Assembly (NCBI RefSeq): GCF_003144035.1 | Contig: NZ_QFWT01000007.1 | Coordinates: forward strand, 124,001 to 188,000 | Direction: 5' to 3' | DNA: 64,000 bases | Source: Vibrio albus | GTDB taxonomy: Bacteria; Pseudomonadota; Gammaproteobacteria; Enterobacterales; Vibrionaceae | Shown here: positions 44,423 through 53,032 of the stretch, in pieces | Layout: each line of letters opens with the position of its first letter | How positions within the stretch are numbered: the first letter of the stretch is position 1 | The notes under the pieces: generated by a model | Databases searched by the model: none | Told to the model about the DNA's origin: nothing | The model's input: the letters and a program-made list of their open reading frames with translations, nothing else | Position numbers and translations under genes: made by a program

Positions 44423-45862
44423 ATGTTCAGAAAGAACAAGCTGCGGAAGAAAGCTCTCGCTATTTGCGTAGCATCCGTTCTGTGGACAGTACCGAGTATA
44501 TCTACAGCTAACGGCTTAAAGTCTGAAATGGACGCCCTTTTCAATGAAATGAGCAATGTCACTCAACCAGGTGTATTTGAAACACAGCGTCGAGGGGTTC
44601 TGGCTGGTGGTCGATACACCACGAAAACACGCATATTTAATGAAAACCTAGTGTCATTCACACCTCCATCATGGAAAGCTGGTTGTGGTGGTGTTGACCT
44701 ATTTGGGGGCTCATTGAGCTTTGTTAACGCAGAACAAATCGTCACTTTGCTGCGTTCGGTAGCTGCAAATGCAAAGGGATACGCATTCCAATTAGCATTG
44801 GATAACGTCTTTCCTGATGGTGCAAAATGGATAGAAAACTTCCAAAAGAAAATACAACAATTAAACCAATATTTGGGTAATTCTTGTCAACTTGCACAAG
44901 GTATCGTAAATGACGCTACCTCTTCATTCGATGTTAAACACAAAACTGACGCTTCCATTACAGCTACCACAACGGGTCTGTTTGACGATGTATTCTCATC
45001 TAAGCAAGAGCAAGGCGGTTCTACACCACTCGAACAATTGAAATCAAACAACCCAGATGAGTACAAGAAAATGATTGGTAATATCATCTGGAAGCAATTG
45101 AAGAAAAATAATGCAAACGCATGGTTCACATACGGAGACAACACATTACTAGAAGCCATAATGTCTGTGACGGGAACAGTAATAATCGGTGATATTGTTA
45201 ATGATTCACACGCAAGTATTACGGAAAAAACGACACCAATCACCACTTTACCTGGCAATAAAATCCAAATTTCAGATCTAATCACTGGTAGTAACGTTGA
45301 AATATACTCATGTGGTTCAGATACTGAAAATTGCCTAAGCGCTGGGGCAACTGGTGGCGGTGTTAAAACCGTCAACATCACAGGCATAAAGAGCCAAATT
45401 GAAGATATGCTTATTGGTTCAAGTACATCTACAGGTATTATTTTCAAGTTTGCTAGTAATGCTGGAACACTATCAACTAGCGAGCAAAACTTTTTAGCTA
45501 GCTTACCTGTTGGTATAGGTGCAATCATCCGAAATCTTTCTGTTCTATCTAAAGACTCTGCAATGTTATTTGCCTCAGAGTCGTCTGGAGCGATTTCTCT
45601 AGCAATGATGTATTCATTTACTAATGAGCTTTTCAGAGCTGCATTTATTGCTATATCAAACAGTGATAGTCCTTATAAACAGCAAGCGTTGGAAGTATTA
45701 CGTGAATCTCAAGCCAACATGAGAGCCGAATACTCAATTCTTACAGCTCAATATGGAGATCTCTCTTCTCAAATCGAAAAGTACAACAACCTCCTAAATA
45801 ACGTTCGAAAGCAAAAATATATGTTATCGACGCTAACTAAAGCACCAAGAACAAAGGAGTAA
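44423..45862 (+). CDS. traH: Conjugal transfer pilus assembly protein TraH
   Basis: TraH is a periplasmic/outer-membrane-linked component needed for F-pilus extension. The 479-residue protein has a signal peptide (LAICVASVLWTVPSISTA), the conserved N-terminal block LKSEMDALFNEMSNVTQPGV, RRGVLAGGRYTTKTRIFNEN, the CGGVDLFGGSLSFVNAEQIV motif, and C-terminal coiled coil (RAEYSILTAQYGDLSSQIEK). GGAG precedes the ATG. Length is close to F TraH (458). traF and traH are adjacent and traG begins 6 bases later, the standard order. Confidence 0.95.
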   Translation: MFRKNKLRKKALAICVASVLWTVPSISTANGLKSEMDALFNEMSNVTQPGVFETQRRGVLAGGRYTTKTRIFNENLVSFTPPSWKAGCGGVDLFGGSLSFVNAEQIVTLLRSVAANAKGYAFQLALDNVFPDGAKWIENFQKKIQQLNQYLGNSCQLAQGIVNDATSSFDVKHKTDASITATTTGLFDDVFSSKQEQGGSTPLEQLKSNNPDEYKKMIGNIIWKQLKKNNANAWFTYGDNTLLEAIMSVTGTVIIGDIVNDSHASITEKTTPITTLPGNKIQISDLITGSNVEIYSCGSDTENCLSAGATGGGVKTVNITGIKSQIEDMLIGSSTSTGIIFKFASNAGTLSTSEQNFLASLPVGIGAIIRNLSVLSKDSAMLFASESSGAISLAMMYSFTNELFRAAFIAISNSDSPYKQQALEVLRESQANMRAEYSILTAQYGDLSSQIEKYNNLLNNVRKQKYMLSTLTKAPRTKE

Positions 45863-45868
45863 AACTTC

Positions 45869-48800
45869 ATGCCTGAATTTACTATTTACTCCATTGGCGA
45901 CTCAGCATTTCTTGAGCAGATATTAATTGCTGTAGCCATGATCACGGGGACCAATGACTTCACCAAGATGGTCAGTGTTGGGTTGCTTATTGGTGTAGTG
46001 ATGATAACCGTTCAATCTGTTTTCCAAGGGGCAAAACAGATCAATATTCAGCAAATTTTTATGGGGTGGCTACTATACGCCTGCTTCTTCGTACCGACTT
46101 CATTAGTCAAGATTGAAGATGCTTACACCGGGCAAGTTCGTCCTGTGGCAAACGTGCCGATTGGTATAGGCTTTGCCGGAGGTGTTATATCGAATGTTGG
46201 CTACACCCTAACAAAATTATTTGAGACTGGTTACGGCATTATCGTACCCAATGTTACTGAAACTCACTTTTCTGAAACACTCAAGCTACTGAATGATGTA
46301 AGACGCGGTGTGTACGATAGCGCTATTTTTACAGCCCTAAACCAAGAGCAAGGTGGTGGCTATGTTGATGTTCGTCGCTCAGTTTCTAATTACATTAGAG
46401 AATGTACGCTAACAAAAGTAGATCTCAACCTGATGAGCTTAGATGAGCTTCTAACACTCCCTTTAGATCAAGCCTTACAATTCAATTCTTCACTATACGG
46501 AACGCGTGTATATCTAAACGCGTCGAATCCCGATGGTGGTGATTTTACTTGTAGTGAGGCATGGTCTACAGCTGAGGGGGTTGGCATTGTTGGGGCATTA
46601 AATAACCTAAGTGGGTCCAATGTAAATAACGCTTTAAACAATCTACTTGGTGTAGATCCTACCTATACAGGTGTAAATGCTCTAACAAAGATAGCTGACT
46701 CATTACAAGCAGTAGGAGCAATTTCCACCTCAGCAGTAGAATATACAAAAGTCGCTCTACTAGAGCCTTTGTATTATGAAGCAGCTGCCGGACGATACCA
46801 GGACCTTCAAGACTATGGTTCTGCATTGATGATTAACCAAGCGATTCAACAGCGAAACACTCAATGGGCAGCAGAGCAATCTATGTTCATGTCAGTCGTC
46901 AGACCGATGTTAACGTTCTTTGAAGGTTTTGTTTACGCGATAACTCCTATAATGGGCTTTATCATCGTTATGGGTTCAATGGGAATGACGTTGGCAGGAA
47001 AATACTTCCAAACGGTTCTCTGGATACAGCTATGGATGCCAGTTCTATCTATAACAAACCTATTCATTCATACAGCAGCGACTAATGAAATGGCAAGCCT
47101 GTCTACACCAGGCTTAAACTCAATGTATGCATTATCCTCAACAGGAGACATTCTACAGAACTGGATCGCTACGGGGGGAATGTTAGCAGCAGCCACTCCT
47201 ATTATTTCACTATTCATAGTGACAGGATCAACATACGCATTTACCAGTCTAGCTAACAGGGTTAACGGTTCTGATCATGTCAATGAGAAAATTCAGTCGC
47301 CTGACGCTTTGAATCAAGGCCCAGTAATGAACAGTCAACCTGCATATAACCACAACCAATTTAGTGGGACGATGGCAACAGGAGCGGAAAGCATGATCAG
47401 TTCATTTTCTCTTGGCTCATCTATTGGAAGCGGGGTTAGCTCAGCAAGGGCAGTACAAAGCCAGAAGTCAGAAGCATTCTCAGACACCCTTGGCCGAGGT
47501 TTTTCTCATGGCGTATCACAAGACCAAGCATACTCCCGTCTTTCTAGCATTGGCCGAACAATCGGTTCACAAAACACTCAACAAAGCCAGTTGGTTAATC
47601 AACAAGCTAAAAGCTTCATGGATAAGTTTCAAGTTGATGATCAACATGCCGATGCTGTAAAAGGCGCGTTCGCAATGCAGGCTACAGGCTCTTTAGATGT
47701 AAAAGAAGCTGCGGCAATGGTAATGCCACTGATGGGCACCGCTCGTGCAGCAGTAAAAAATGCAGTTAAAGGTCCCTCCAAAGGAACTGGTTTGGCAACT
47801 ATACCTTCTCAAGAGGATGGAGCCAAAGGCGGTGGTGGTGATATTGTAGGTCTAACTGCTCAAGCCCAGGGAAAAACGGAATCGTCTGCAACAGATACGT
47901 CAACATGGTCTGCCAGTGATGTATCGCAATTCATGAAAAATGTTTCATGGGGGAAGACTGATTCTCAGGCACTTACCAATCAATTAGCTCATGGCATTAA
48001 TAGACAAGGTGGCGAATCCTTTAAACAGTCATGGGGTGATAATTTATCTCAAAATCTATCTAAGTCTGCACAAGAGCTTGTTTCTGCCACTAATGCATAT
48101 ACAACAATGGATCAATTGCAAAACTCTATGGGCTCGATGACAAATAGCGACTTTAAAACATTGGGTGGCGAAGTCGCTCGCTCGCCAGAAGCAATGGATT
48201 ACCTCAACCAACATTATCAAAATGCACCGGACTCAGTTCGAAAAGAAGCGGCAAATCTCGAACAAAGATATCGTGGTTATGGCATGGACCCAGGTGTAGC
48301 TAAAGCGGCAGCTAGACTGACAGCTATGACAAATACCAACAACTATCAGCCAGGGCAACAAGTTGGAGGCTTCCAAGCTGCTGTTAGTGCAATCAACTTA
48401 GCTACCGGGAGAAATAGCGGATTTGAAAGCGACCCTCTACAGTACAGCGGCCTCACTCCTCCGACTGTGCCAGAGAATTTAGGGCAGACAGTTGGCAGCA
48501 ACGTTGGAAGCGGTCCTGTTTTACCTTCCAATTTTAGGGAGAACACAATCAGTACGTCTGGCACAGCTCCGGTAACAGAAACGCCACCAACACCTCCTGT
48601 TACTCCGGTAACTGGCGAACATGATGCAAACCTCCAACAATTAGGCAATCTTGCAAATCAGACTAACCGAGCTGTTTCTAGCCCAGAAGAGCAAAAAGCA
48701 AGAAATAATATGCTCAATGCTTTGCCGGATATGTCATGGAGCGCTTCCACTTGGGGGGCAGTAGACAATACTGGAGACTGGTTGGCTCGAAGAGCTGAGC

Positions 48801-49510
48801 AAGTTGGTGGTGCAGCAGTAGCTGGTGGACAGGCGACAGCGAGCGATTTTTCAAATGCAATGGATCAGTTGCGAACCATGACACCAGAACAAAGGGACCA
48901 GTTTATCGAAGCGACTCAACGTGGTGACGACTATATATCCGAAGAGTACGGCTTTGGCGGAGAAATGGCAGTTGCAGCGGCAAAATTAGGTCGTAATGTT
49001 ATTGGCGCAGCAGCTAGCGGTTACAACGCAGCCAAAGAGTGGTTAACGGGAGAGTCGGATCTCTCAGAAGCAGCTAAAGGAATGAGCTTAGAACAACGAG
49101 GGGCATTCTACGCAGCAGCGGCAGCGTCGGCAGCGGAAGCTGGCGGTAGTGCAGCAGCTAATTTCATGGAACAATATGGAGATGAATTCAAGCAAACTAT
49201 GGCTGAGCTCGGGACATCGAGATACGGTTTAACAAACGAACAAGCGGCTGTTTATGCTGAATCTTTTGATACTAACCAAGATAGAATGAGTCAAGCTGTT
49301 AACAACTTAAAAATGCAGTATGCTGAAACTGATGCTAATGGTTCAGTAATGATGAATGAAGATGGCAGCCCTGTTTTATCTCAACAAAACCAAGAGTTTA
49401 CAGACCAACTTGTGAATGTTTTACAAAATGCAGGTGACGCTGGAGATAGATCAGGAAGTTATCTTACTGCCGTTCGTGGCTACAACATTGCAAATCAGCA
49501 ATTCGATTAA
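45869..49510 (+). CDS. traG: Conjugal transfer mating-pair stabilisation protein TraG
   Basis: TraG is a large inner-membrane protein of F-type systems. It takes part in pilus assembly and, through its periplasmic part, in mating-pair stabilisation and entry exclusion. The 1213-residue protein has a TraG_N region with several membrane helices in the first 480 residues (MVSVGLLIGVVMITVQSVFQ; FFEGFVYAITPIMGFIIVMG; TPIISLFIVTGSTYAFTSLA) and a long polar, Gln/Ser/Ala-rich C-terminal domain. Its length exceeds F TraG (938) and is nearer the IncA/C and SXT forms. A strong terminator follows. Confidence 0.93.
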   Translation: MPEFTIYSIGDSAFLEQILIAVAMITGTNDFTKMVSVGLLIGVVMITVQSVFQGAKQINIQQIFMGWLLYACFFVPTSLVKIEDAYTGQVRPVANVPIGIGFAGGVISNVGYTLTKLFETGYGIIVPNVTETHFSETLKLLNDVRRGVYDSAIFTALNQEQGGGYVDVRRSVSNYIRECTLTKVDLNLMSLDELLTLPLDQALQFNSSLYGTRVYLNASNPDGGDFTCSEAWSTAEGVGIVGALNNLSGSNVNNALNNLLGVDPTYTGVNALTKIADSLQAVGAISTSAVEYTKVALLEPLYYEAAAGRYQDLQDYGSALMINQAIQQRNTQWAAEQSMFMSVVRPMLTFFEGFVYAITPIMGFIIVMGSMGMTLAGKYFQTVLWIQLWMPVLSITNLFIHTAATNEMASLSTPGLNSMYALSSTGDILQNWIATGGMLAAATPIISLFIVTGSTYAFTSLANRVNGSDHVNEKIQSPDALNQGPVMNSQPAYNHNQFSGTMATGAESMISSFSLGSSIGSGVSSARAVQSQKSEAFSDTLGRGFSHGVSQDQAYSRLSSIGRTIGSQNTQQSQLVNQQAKSFMDKFQVDDQHADAVKGAFAMQATGSLDVKEAAAMVMPLMGTARAAVKNAVKGPSKGTGLATIPSQEDGAKGGGGDIVGLTAQAQGKTESSATDTSTWSASDVSQFMKNVSWGKTDSQALTNQLAHGINRQGGESFKQSWGDNLSQNLSKSAQELVSATNAYTTMDQLQNSMGSMTNSDFKTLGGEVARSPEAMDYLNQHYQNAPDSVRKEAANLEQRYRGYGMDPGVAKAAARLTAMTNTNNYQPGQQVGGFQAAVSAINLATGRNSGFESDPLQYSGLTPPTVPENLGQTVGSNVGSGPVLPSNFRENTISTSGTAPVTETPPTPPVTPVTGEHDANLQQLGNLANQTNRAVSSPEEQKARNNMLNALPDMSWSASTWGAVDNTGDWLARRAEQVGGAAVAGGQATASDFSNAMDQLRTMTPEQRDQFIEATQRGDDYISEEYGFGGEMAVAAAKLGRNVIGAAASGYNAAKEWLTGESDLSEAAKGMSLEQRGAFYAAAAASAAEAGGSAAANFMEQYGDEFKQTMAELGTSRYGLTNEQAAVYAESFDTNQDRMSQAVNNLKMQYAETDANGSVMMNEDGSPVLSQQNQEFTDQLVNVLQNAGDAGDRSGSYLTAVRGYNIANQQFD

Positions 49511-49533
49511 TTCTTCCCTTTCACCCGAATCCA

Positions 49534-49559
49534 AAAGGAGCACCAAGTGCTCCTTTTTA
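49534..49559 (+). terminator. Intrinsic terminator after traG
   Basis: AAAGGAGCAC pairs with GTGCTCC followed by TTTTT. It can also serve the converging gene at 49561-49947. Confidence 0.85.
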
Positions 49560-49560
49560 T

Positions 49561-49947
49561 TTAGAAGGTATTAAAAGGATTACCATTTGAATCTACATCC
49601 ATACCTTTGTGGCCCATCATTGGCAAACCTGTAGCGGGATTGTGTCGTTTTTTCTTTGCGCATCTCCCAGTTCCTATTTTATTAACACCACCAGAATAAA
49701 CAGCGCGCATCCCAACGAAAAGAATAAAAGCCATCATTGCTACCAATGCTACTTGCCACTGTATGTATGCGACAGCAGACCAGAAAACAATCGCTGCAAA
49801 TGGACTTTTATGAACCAATAACACAAACCCCAACGTCCAGTACATTACAGGAACAGACATCAAAGCCCATCCCCAAGCAGTATCCGCTGCCATAACAAAC
49901 CCCAGCAGCAACAGAAACAAACCGATAATATTAATGACATGCTTCAT
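49561..49947 (-). CDS. Small membrane protein beside traG (exclusion candidate)
   Basis: This 128-residue protein has three or four hydrophobic segments and a polar tail with NPATGLPMMGHKGMDVDSNG followed by NPFN, a tail motif seen in small plasmid membrane proteins. I chose the ATG at 49947 because GAGGGTAAGAG precedes it. In SXT and IncA/C the entry-exclusion gene eex lies next to traG and encodes an inner-membrane protein of similar size, but on the same strand; here the orientation is opposite. Function is therefore only a suggestion. Confidence 0.6.
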   Translation of the reverse strand: MKHVINIIGLFLLLLGFVMAADTAWGWALMSVPVMYWTLGFVLLVHKSPFAAIVFWSAVAYIQWQVALVAMMAFILFVGMRAVYSGGVNKIGTGRCAKKKRHNPATGLPMMGHKGMDVDSNGNPFNTF

Positions 49948-50027
49948 GCTCTTACCCTCAACGAATTTCATAATACCAATATAACACAGAATCAAATAAT
50001 GCAACCATGAATCCGTCTTCTACTACT

Positions 50028-50047
50028 CACTTTCACATGTGAAAGTG
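50028..50047. promoter_or_regulatory. 20-bp perfect palindrome, copy 1
   Basis: CACTTTCACATGTGAAAGTG is a perfect palindrome whose central 18 bases recur at 58692-58709. It lies about 80 bases upstream of the 49947 start codon. A partial half-site (GTGACTTTCAC) is nearby at about 50087. Confidence 0.65.
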
Positions 50048-50281
50048 CCTATAACGCCATCTTCATATAGAAAAATATGAAAAATGTGACTTTCACTCAG
50101 CAAAAATGTGATGAATACGCTAAATATAATAAAGAACCATTTGTGAAATCAGTTGATTATAATTTTATTAGTGGTTAAAATGCACCCTATTCGGTCAAAT
50201 GTAATGGTTGCAATTGCATCTGATCCCATCTGCAAGTCAGAGTATTAATAAGAATCACCCTTAGGGTTAGTTGTGAATTTA

Positions 50282-50310
50282 TTAGGAACCAGCGCCCGCT
50301 CGGTTCCTAA
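50282..50310. other. Stem-loop in the regulatory gap
   Basis: TTAGGAACC (50282-50290) and GGTTCCTAA (50302-50310) form a perfect 9-bp stem. It is followed by overlapping GGTAC/GTACC pairings (about 50353-50395). The stretch 50270-50400 may be a structured leader or small RNA. Confidence 0.45.
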
Positions 50311-50580
50311 ACCTTATTTAGCTTACTACACACACGTAGAGTACATTCCTTTTTGGTACTCTGCCTCTTCGTACCACTCCCCCGAATGGTACGCCTATAG
50401 CCCATGACTCCAACCCAACTGGGCATAAAATTCTAGCAGGTCAAAAGCACCTGCATAAAAATTAAACTTCAAATTTCAATTCGCTTACTGCAAAAAACGT
50501 TACCACGCAAGATAAAACTATTTTTAAAGTTTTTTTCTGTTGATAGGCTCACTTTATGATCCTATAAATAAGGTCATAAT

Positions 50581-50610
50581 ACGTCAAGAAATGTCAACAA
50601 ACGACAAGAA
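50581..50610 (+). promoter_or_regulatory. Three 10-bp phased direct repeats upstream of the Ner-like gene
   Basis: ACGTCAAGAA, ATGTCAACAA and ACGACAAGAA follow each other without gaps. The 10-bp period places identical bases on one face of the helix, as in operators for cooperatively binding repressors. A dyad (TTATGATCC facing GGTCATAA) at 50554-50579 adjoins them. Confidence 0.6.
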
Positions 50611-50649
50611 AGCAACTTTAAAAAGAGTTTGGTAATAGAGAGACAAAGG

Positions 50650-50907
50650 ATGTATTTGAATAGCGAAATTCCCCAAAACGAAGAACAGAAACGCAGTTGG
50701 ATAAAGTATCAATTAAAGATACAAGGGAAATCCCTGGCATCCCTGGCAAGGGAGCACAAAACATCTCGACAAGTACTTTCTAACACTTTGTACGAACCGT
50801 CCCCGCGCTGGGAGTACGTTATCGCACAAGCGTTAAACAAAAAGCCTACTGAGATATGGCCGGAAAGATACGAAGACGGATTACCAAAAGAAAAATTGAA
50901 AGTTTAA
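50650..50907 (+). CDS. Ner-like (Nlp/SfsB family) DNA-binding regulator
   Basis: This 85-residue protein is a small helix-turn-helix regulator: WIKYQLKIQGKSLASLAREH, then KTSRQVLSNTLYEPSPRWEY and VIAQALNKKPTEIWPERY, which is the Ner/Nlp fold (last motif PxxIWPxRY is diagnostic). The position before a transglycosylase and the FlhD/FlhC-like pair matches acr2 of IncA/C plasmids, which represses the operon of the conjugation activator. Phased repeats 40 bases upstream are the likely binding site. I prefer the ATG at 50650 over the upstream TTG. Confidence 0.82.
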   Translation: MYLNSEIPQNEEQKRSWIKYQLKIQGKSLASLAREHKTSRQVLSNTLYEPSPRWEYVIAQALNKKPTEIWPERYEDGLPKEKLKV

Positions 50908-50952
50908 GGGATCACCCCGAAGGACTGGCTAGGAAAATAAGGGTTTTCATAT

Positions 50953-51495
50953 ATGGCAAGGGTCAAGAAGTTTATAGCAATTACGTTGCTCGGGATGTCT
51001 AGCGTAGCAAACGCGATTGACTTAACTGGTACAGTATTCGAAAAGGCAGCAATAAAACACGGTGTAGAAGCGAAGCTTTTGTACTCTGTTGCGTTGGCTG
51101 AGTCAGCTACAGGTCGAGGTGATGGAAACATTAGCCCTTGGCCTTGGGCATTAAGGACACTCAAAGGTGGTCCTCATTACGAGACCTCTCTCGAATCAGC
51201 CAAGTTAAAACTCGATGCACTTCTCGCTCAGCACGGAAGAAATGTTGACGTAGGTATGATGCAAATCAATCTGCGTTGGCATGGAGATAAAGTAAGTTCT
51301 CCAGATGAGCTCTTGGACCCTGCTAAAAACGTTGACGTCGGAGCTGGTTACTTAGCCCAGTGCATTTCGTCCGCTCCTGGAGATTTGGAGCTAGGCATCG
51401 GTCGTTATTACACCTGGTCTGATGAAGCTAGAGCAAGAAATTACGGCAGTCGAATCCTTGCCATTTATAGAAACTTGGATACTGAGGGCATTTAG
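50953..51495 (+). CDS. Lytic transglycosylase (SLT domain), conjugation-associated
   Basis: The enzyme locally cleaves peptidoglycan so that the transfer channel can cross the wall. This 180-residue protein has a signal peptide (KKFIAITLLGMSSVANA) and an SLT domain: HGVEAKLLYSVALAESATGR with the catalytic Glu, then VDVGMMQINLRWHG (the MQIN motif) and NVDVGAGYLAQC. IncA/C plasmids carry a similar gene at the same place, between the Ner-like regulator and acaD. The next gene starts one base after its stop. Confidence 0.88.
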   Translation: MARVKKFIAITLLGMSSVANAIDLTGTVFEKAAIKHGVEAKLLYSVALAESATGRGDGNISPWPWALRTLKGGPHYETSLESAKLKLDALLAQHGRNVDVGMMQINLRWHGDKVSSPDELLDPAKNVDVGAGYLAQCISSAPGDLELGIGRYYTWSDEARARNYGSRILAIYRNLDTEGI

Positions 51496-51496
51496 G

Positions 51497-52102
51497 ATGG
51501 ACTACTCATGTTCTTACAATATGAATATTGCCTCTCTTAGTGAATCCCAGGCTGATAGAAATGTTTACGAATTTGATCTGTCTTTATGGACATTGTTGAA
51601 GCACCTAGCAGAAATCCACCCACGAGAAGTCTCGGAGCAATTTTCTCTTCCACTGGAAACAGTGGAAGCACTTGCGGATGCTACAAAGCATCAATTAGAG
51701 CTCTTATCATCAGGTGTAATCCTTTCTTTTAAGCTTTCCTCGCCAGAAAAAATCTATATCTCACACTTGGAGCAATCCTTCGATCAAATTTGTTTGACGC
51801 CTTCTTCTGACTCTGGATTTGGGGCTGCATATTGGCTGCTTATGGGAAAAGTGTCACAGCAAGACATTAATATTGCAGCGCAAACTTTCGGGGTCTCAGT
51901 CAACCTTACAAAAATCGTATCTCAAGCCTCTGATAATCAACTAAGAAACTTAGCATGTAGCCAGGACATGCCATTTTCGATCAGGTTTTCACCTGAGCTG
52001 GTGAGAGAAATTCTGGACAGTGACGAACAAAGGGTTACACACCTCATTTTAAAGAAGCATCAACAATCTATAACTACAACGGGAGGCGGCAATGAGTTGT
52101 AA
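51497..52102 (+). CDS. FlhD-like transcriptional activator subunit (AcaD/SetD type)
   Basis: This 201-residue protein is probably the D subunit of the master activator of conjugation. The N-terminal half (VYEFDLSLWTLLKHLAEIHP; EQFSLPLETVEALADATKHQ; LELLSSGVILSFKL) resembles FlhD-like dimerisation domains. The second half may be a duplicated helical region. Identification rests mainly on gene order: Ner-like, slt, then this gene overlapping an FlhC-like zinc protein by 11 bases, the same order as in IncA/C. ATG at 51497 chosen, with GAGG upstream. Confidence 0.72.
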   Translation: MDYSCSYNMNIASLSESQADRNVYEFDLSLWTLLKHLAEIHPREVSEQFSLPLETVEALADATKHQLELLSSGVILSFKLSSPEKIYISHLEQSFDQICLTPSSDSGFGAAYWLLMGKVSQQDINIAAQTFGVSVNLTKIVSQASDNQLRNLACSQDMPFSIRFSPELVREILDSDEQRVTHLILKKHQQSITTTGGGNEL

Positions 52103-52667
52103 TTCAAACTCTTTGGCCCGATGGATATCGGCTAGGAACATGGCTTTGGCTGGATACATTACCAAGATCATCATGGTAGAAACAGGACTTACCTACAAGC
52201 AAGTACGTAGAATGTACAAAGAGCTAGAAGATGAAGGTCTTGAAATTTGCAGGAAGAGTAGAACTGCGCGTGGAGGTGCAACTTTGATTCATAGCCATAC
52301 ATCAAAGATTGAAGCGTCTCTATTGATGCAGCTTTATTACAATATAGCTGGCGAAGCGGCCCTTCGTTCAATAAACATTGATGCACTCCATGTGGCTTAC
52401 CAAATGTATTGCGCTATTAGAAATGAGACGCCTGGAATGAAAGGAACTCGTTGGCAGATGCTCGACATCACCGATGCGTGGTGTTTAGCCCAAGAGCTGC
52501 GTTCTGGTGAAGCTATGATAGAAACTTGTCATAGCTGCAAGTGCAACTACTTCACATCAGTTAATCAAAGAACAAGTGTGGATTGCCCTTTCTGTAAAAA
52601 CCAAGCATGTAGCGGAAAAAATGAAGAAGAATCGCTCACCCATGAAAGCAACTATTCTTATGCTTGA
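52092..52667 (+). CDS. FlhC-like transcriptional activator subunit (AcaC/SetC type)
   Basis: This 191-residue protein resembles FlhC: an N-terminal helical region with RNMALAGYITKIIMVETGLT and YKQVRRMYKELEDEGLE, and a C-terminal zinc site of four cysteines (CHSCKCNYFTSVNQRTSV, then CPFCKNQAC), the FlhC Zn-knuckle pattern CxxC-N-CxxC. With the upstream D subunit it should form a heteromer that turns on tra promoters, likely at the GCCC/GGGC boxes. It overlaps the D gene by 11 bases. A strong terminator follows. Confidence 0.8.
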   Translation: MSCNSNSLARWISARNMALAGYITKIIMVETGLTYKQVRRMYKELEDEGLEICRKSRTARGGATLIHSHTSKIEASLLMQLYYNIAGEAALRSINIDALHVAYQMYCAIRNETPGMKGTRWQMLDITDAWCLAQELRSGEAMIETCHSCKCNYFTSVNQRTSVDCPFCKNQACSGKNEEESLTHESNYSYA

Positions 52668-52683
52668 TTTGCTCATTGATTAA

Positions 52684-52711
52684 AAAAGGGGTGAGATTTC
52701 TCACCCCTTTT
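52684..52711. terminator. Bidirectional terminator between FlhC-like gene and partition operon
   Basis: AAAAGGGGTGAGA and TCTCACCCCTTTT form a perfect 13-bp stem with A and T tracts on both sides, between two converging transcription units. Confidence 0.9.
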
Positions 52712-52743
52712 CTATTGGAACAACGCTCTATTTACAATCTGCG

Positions 52744-53019
52744 TCATACACTTTGCAGCAATTTACCTTTCAACCCATTCCTAGCTTTGTCTAACTTATT
52801 ATTTTTCTCTTCAACCTGCTCTTCAAGTGGAGGGCTAAAGTGTTGGACTGTAGTCATTGCCCCACCTCTAAGAGCATACATACCTAACATAGCTAAACAT
52901 CTAAGACGGTCACAACGTTCCTTATGATGCATTTGAGATAGCTCTTGATAAAGCTCGGGAAATGCCTGCTCTGAGACTTTGAAATTACTAATTTTCCCAT
53001 CCCAATCACTACTAGCCAT
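52744..53019 (-). CDS. Small partner of ParM (ParR/StbB-like)
   Basis: This 91-residue, charged protein follows parM after 13 bases. DGKISNFKVSEQAFPELYQE and RCDRLRCLAMLGMYALRGG look like a ribbon-helix-helix start plus helix, as in ParR/StbB adaptors that link the centromere to actin-like filaments. The C-terminal half is a charged helix. Assignment is by position and size, with only weak sequence resemblance. Confidence 0.6.
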   Translation of the reverse strand: MASSDWDGKISNFKVSEQAFPELYQELSQMHHKERCDRLRCLAMLGMYALRGGAMTTVQHFSPPLEEQVEEKNNKLDKARNGLKGKLLQSV

Positions 53020-53032
53020 ATGTCCCCCTTAA

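Noticed and set aside
48346..48648. Minus-strand 100-codon frame inside traG
   Set aside because: It overlaps a repetitive, proline-rich part of the real traG frame and has no start signal.
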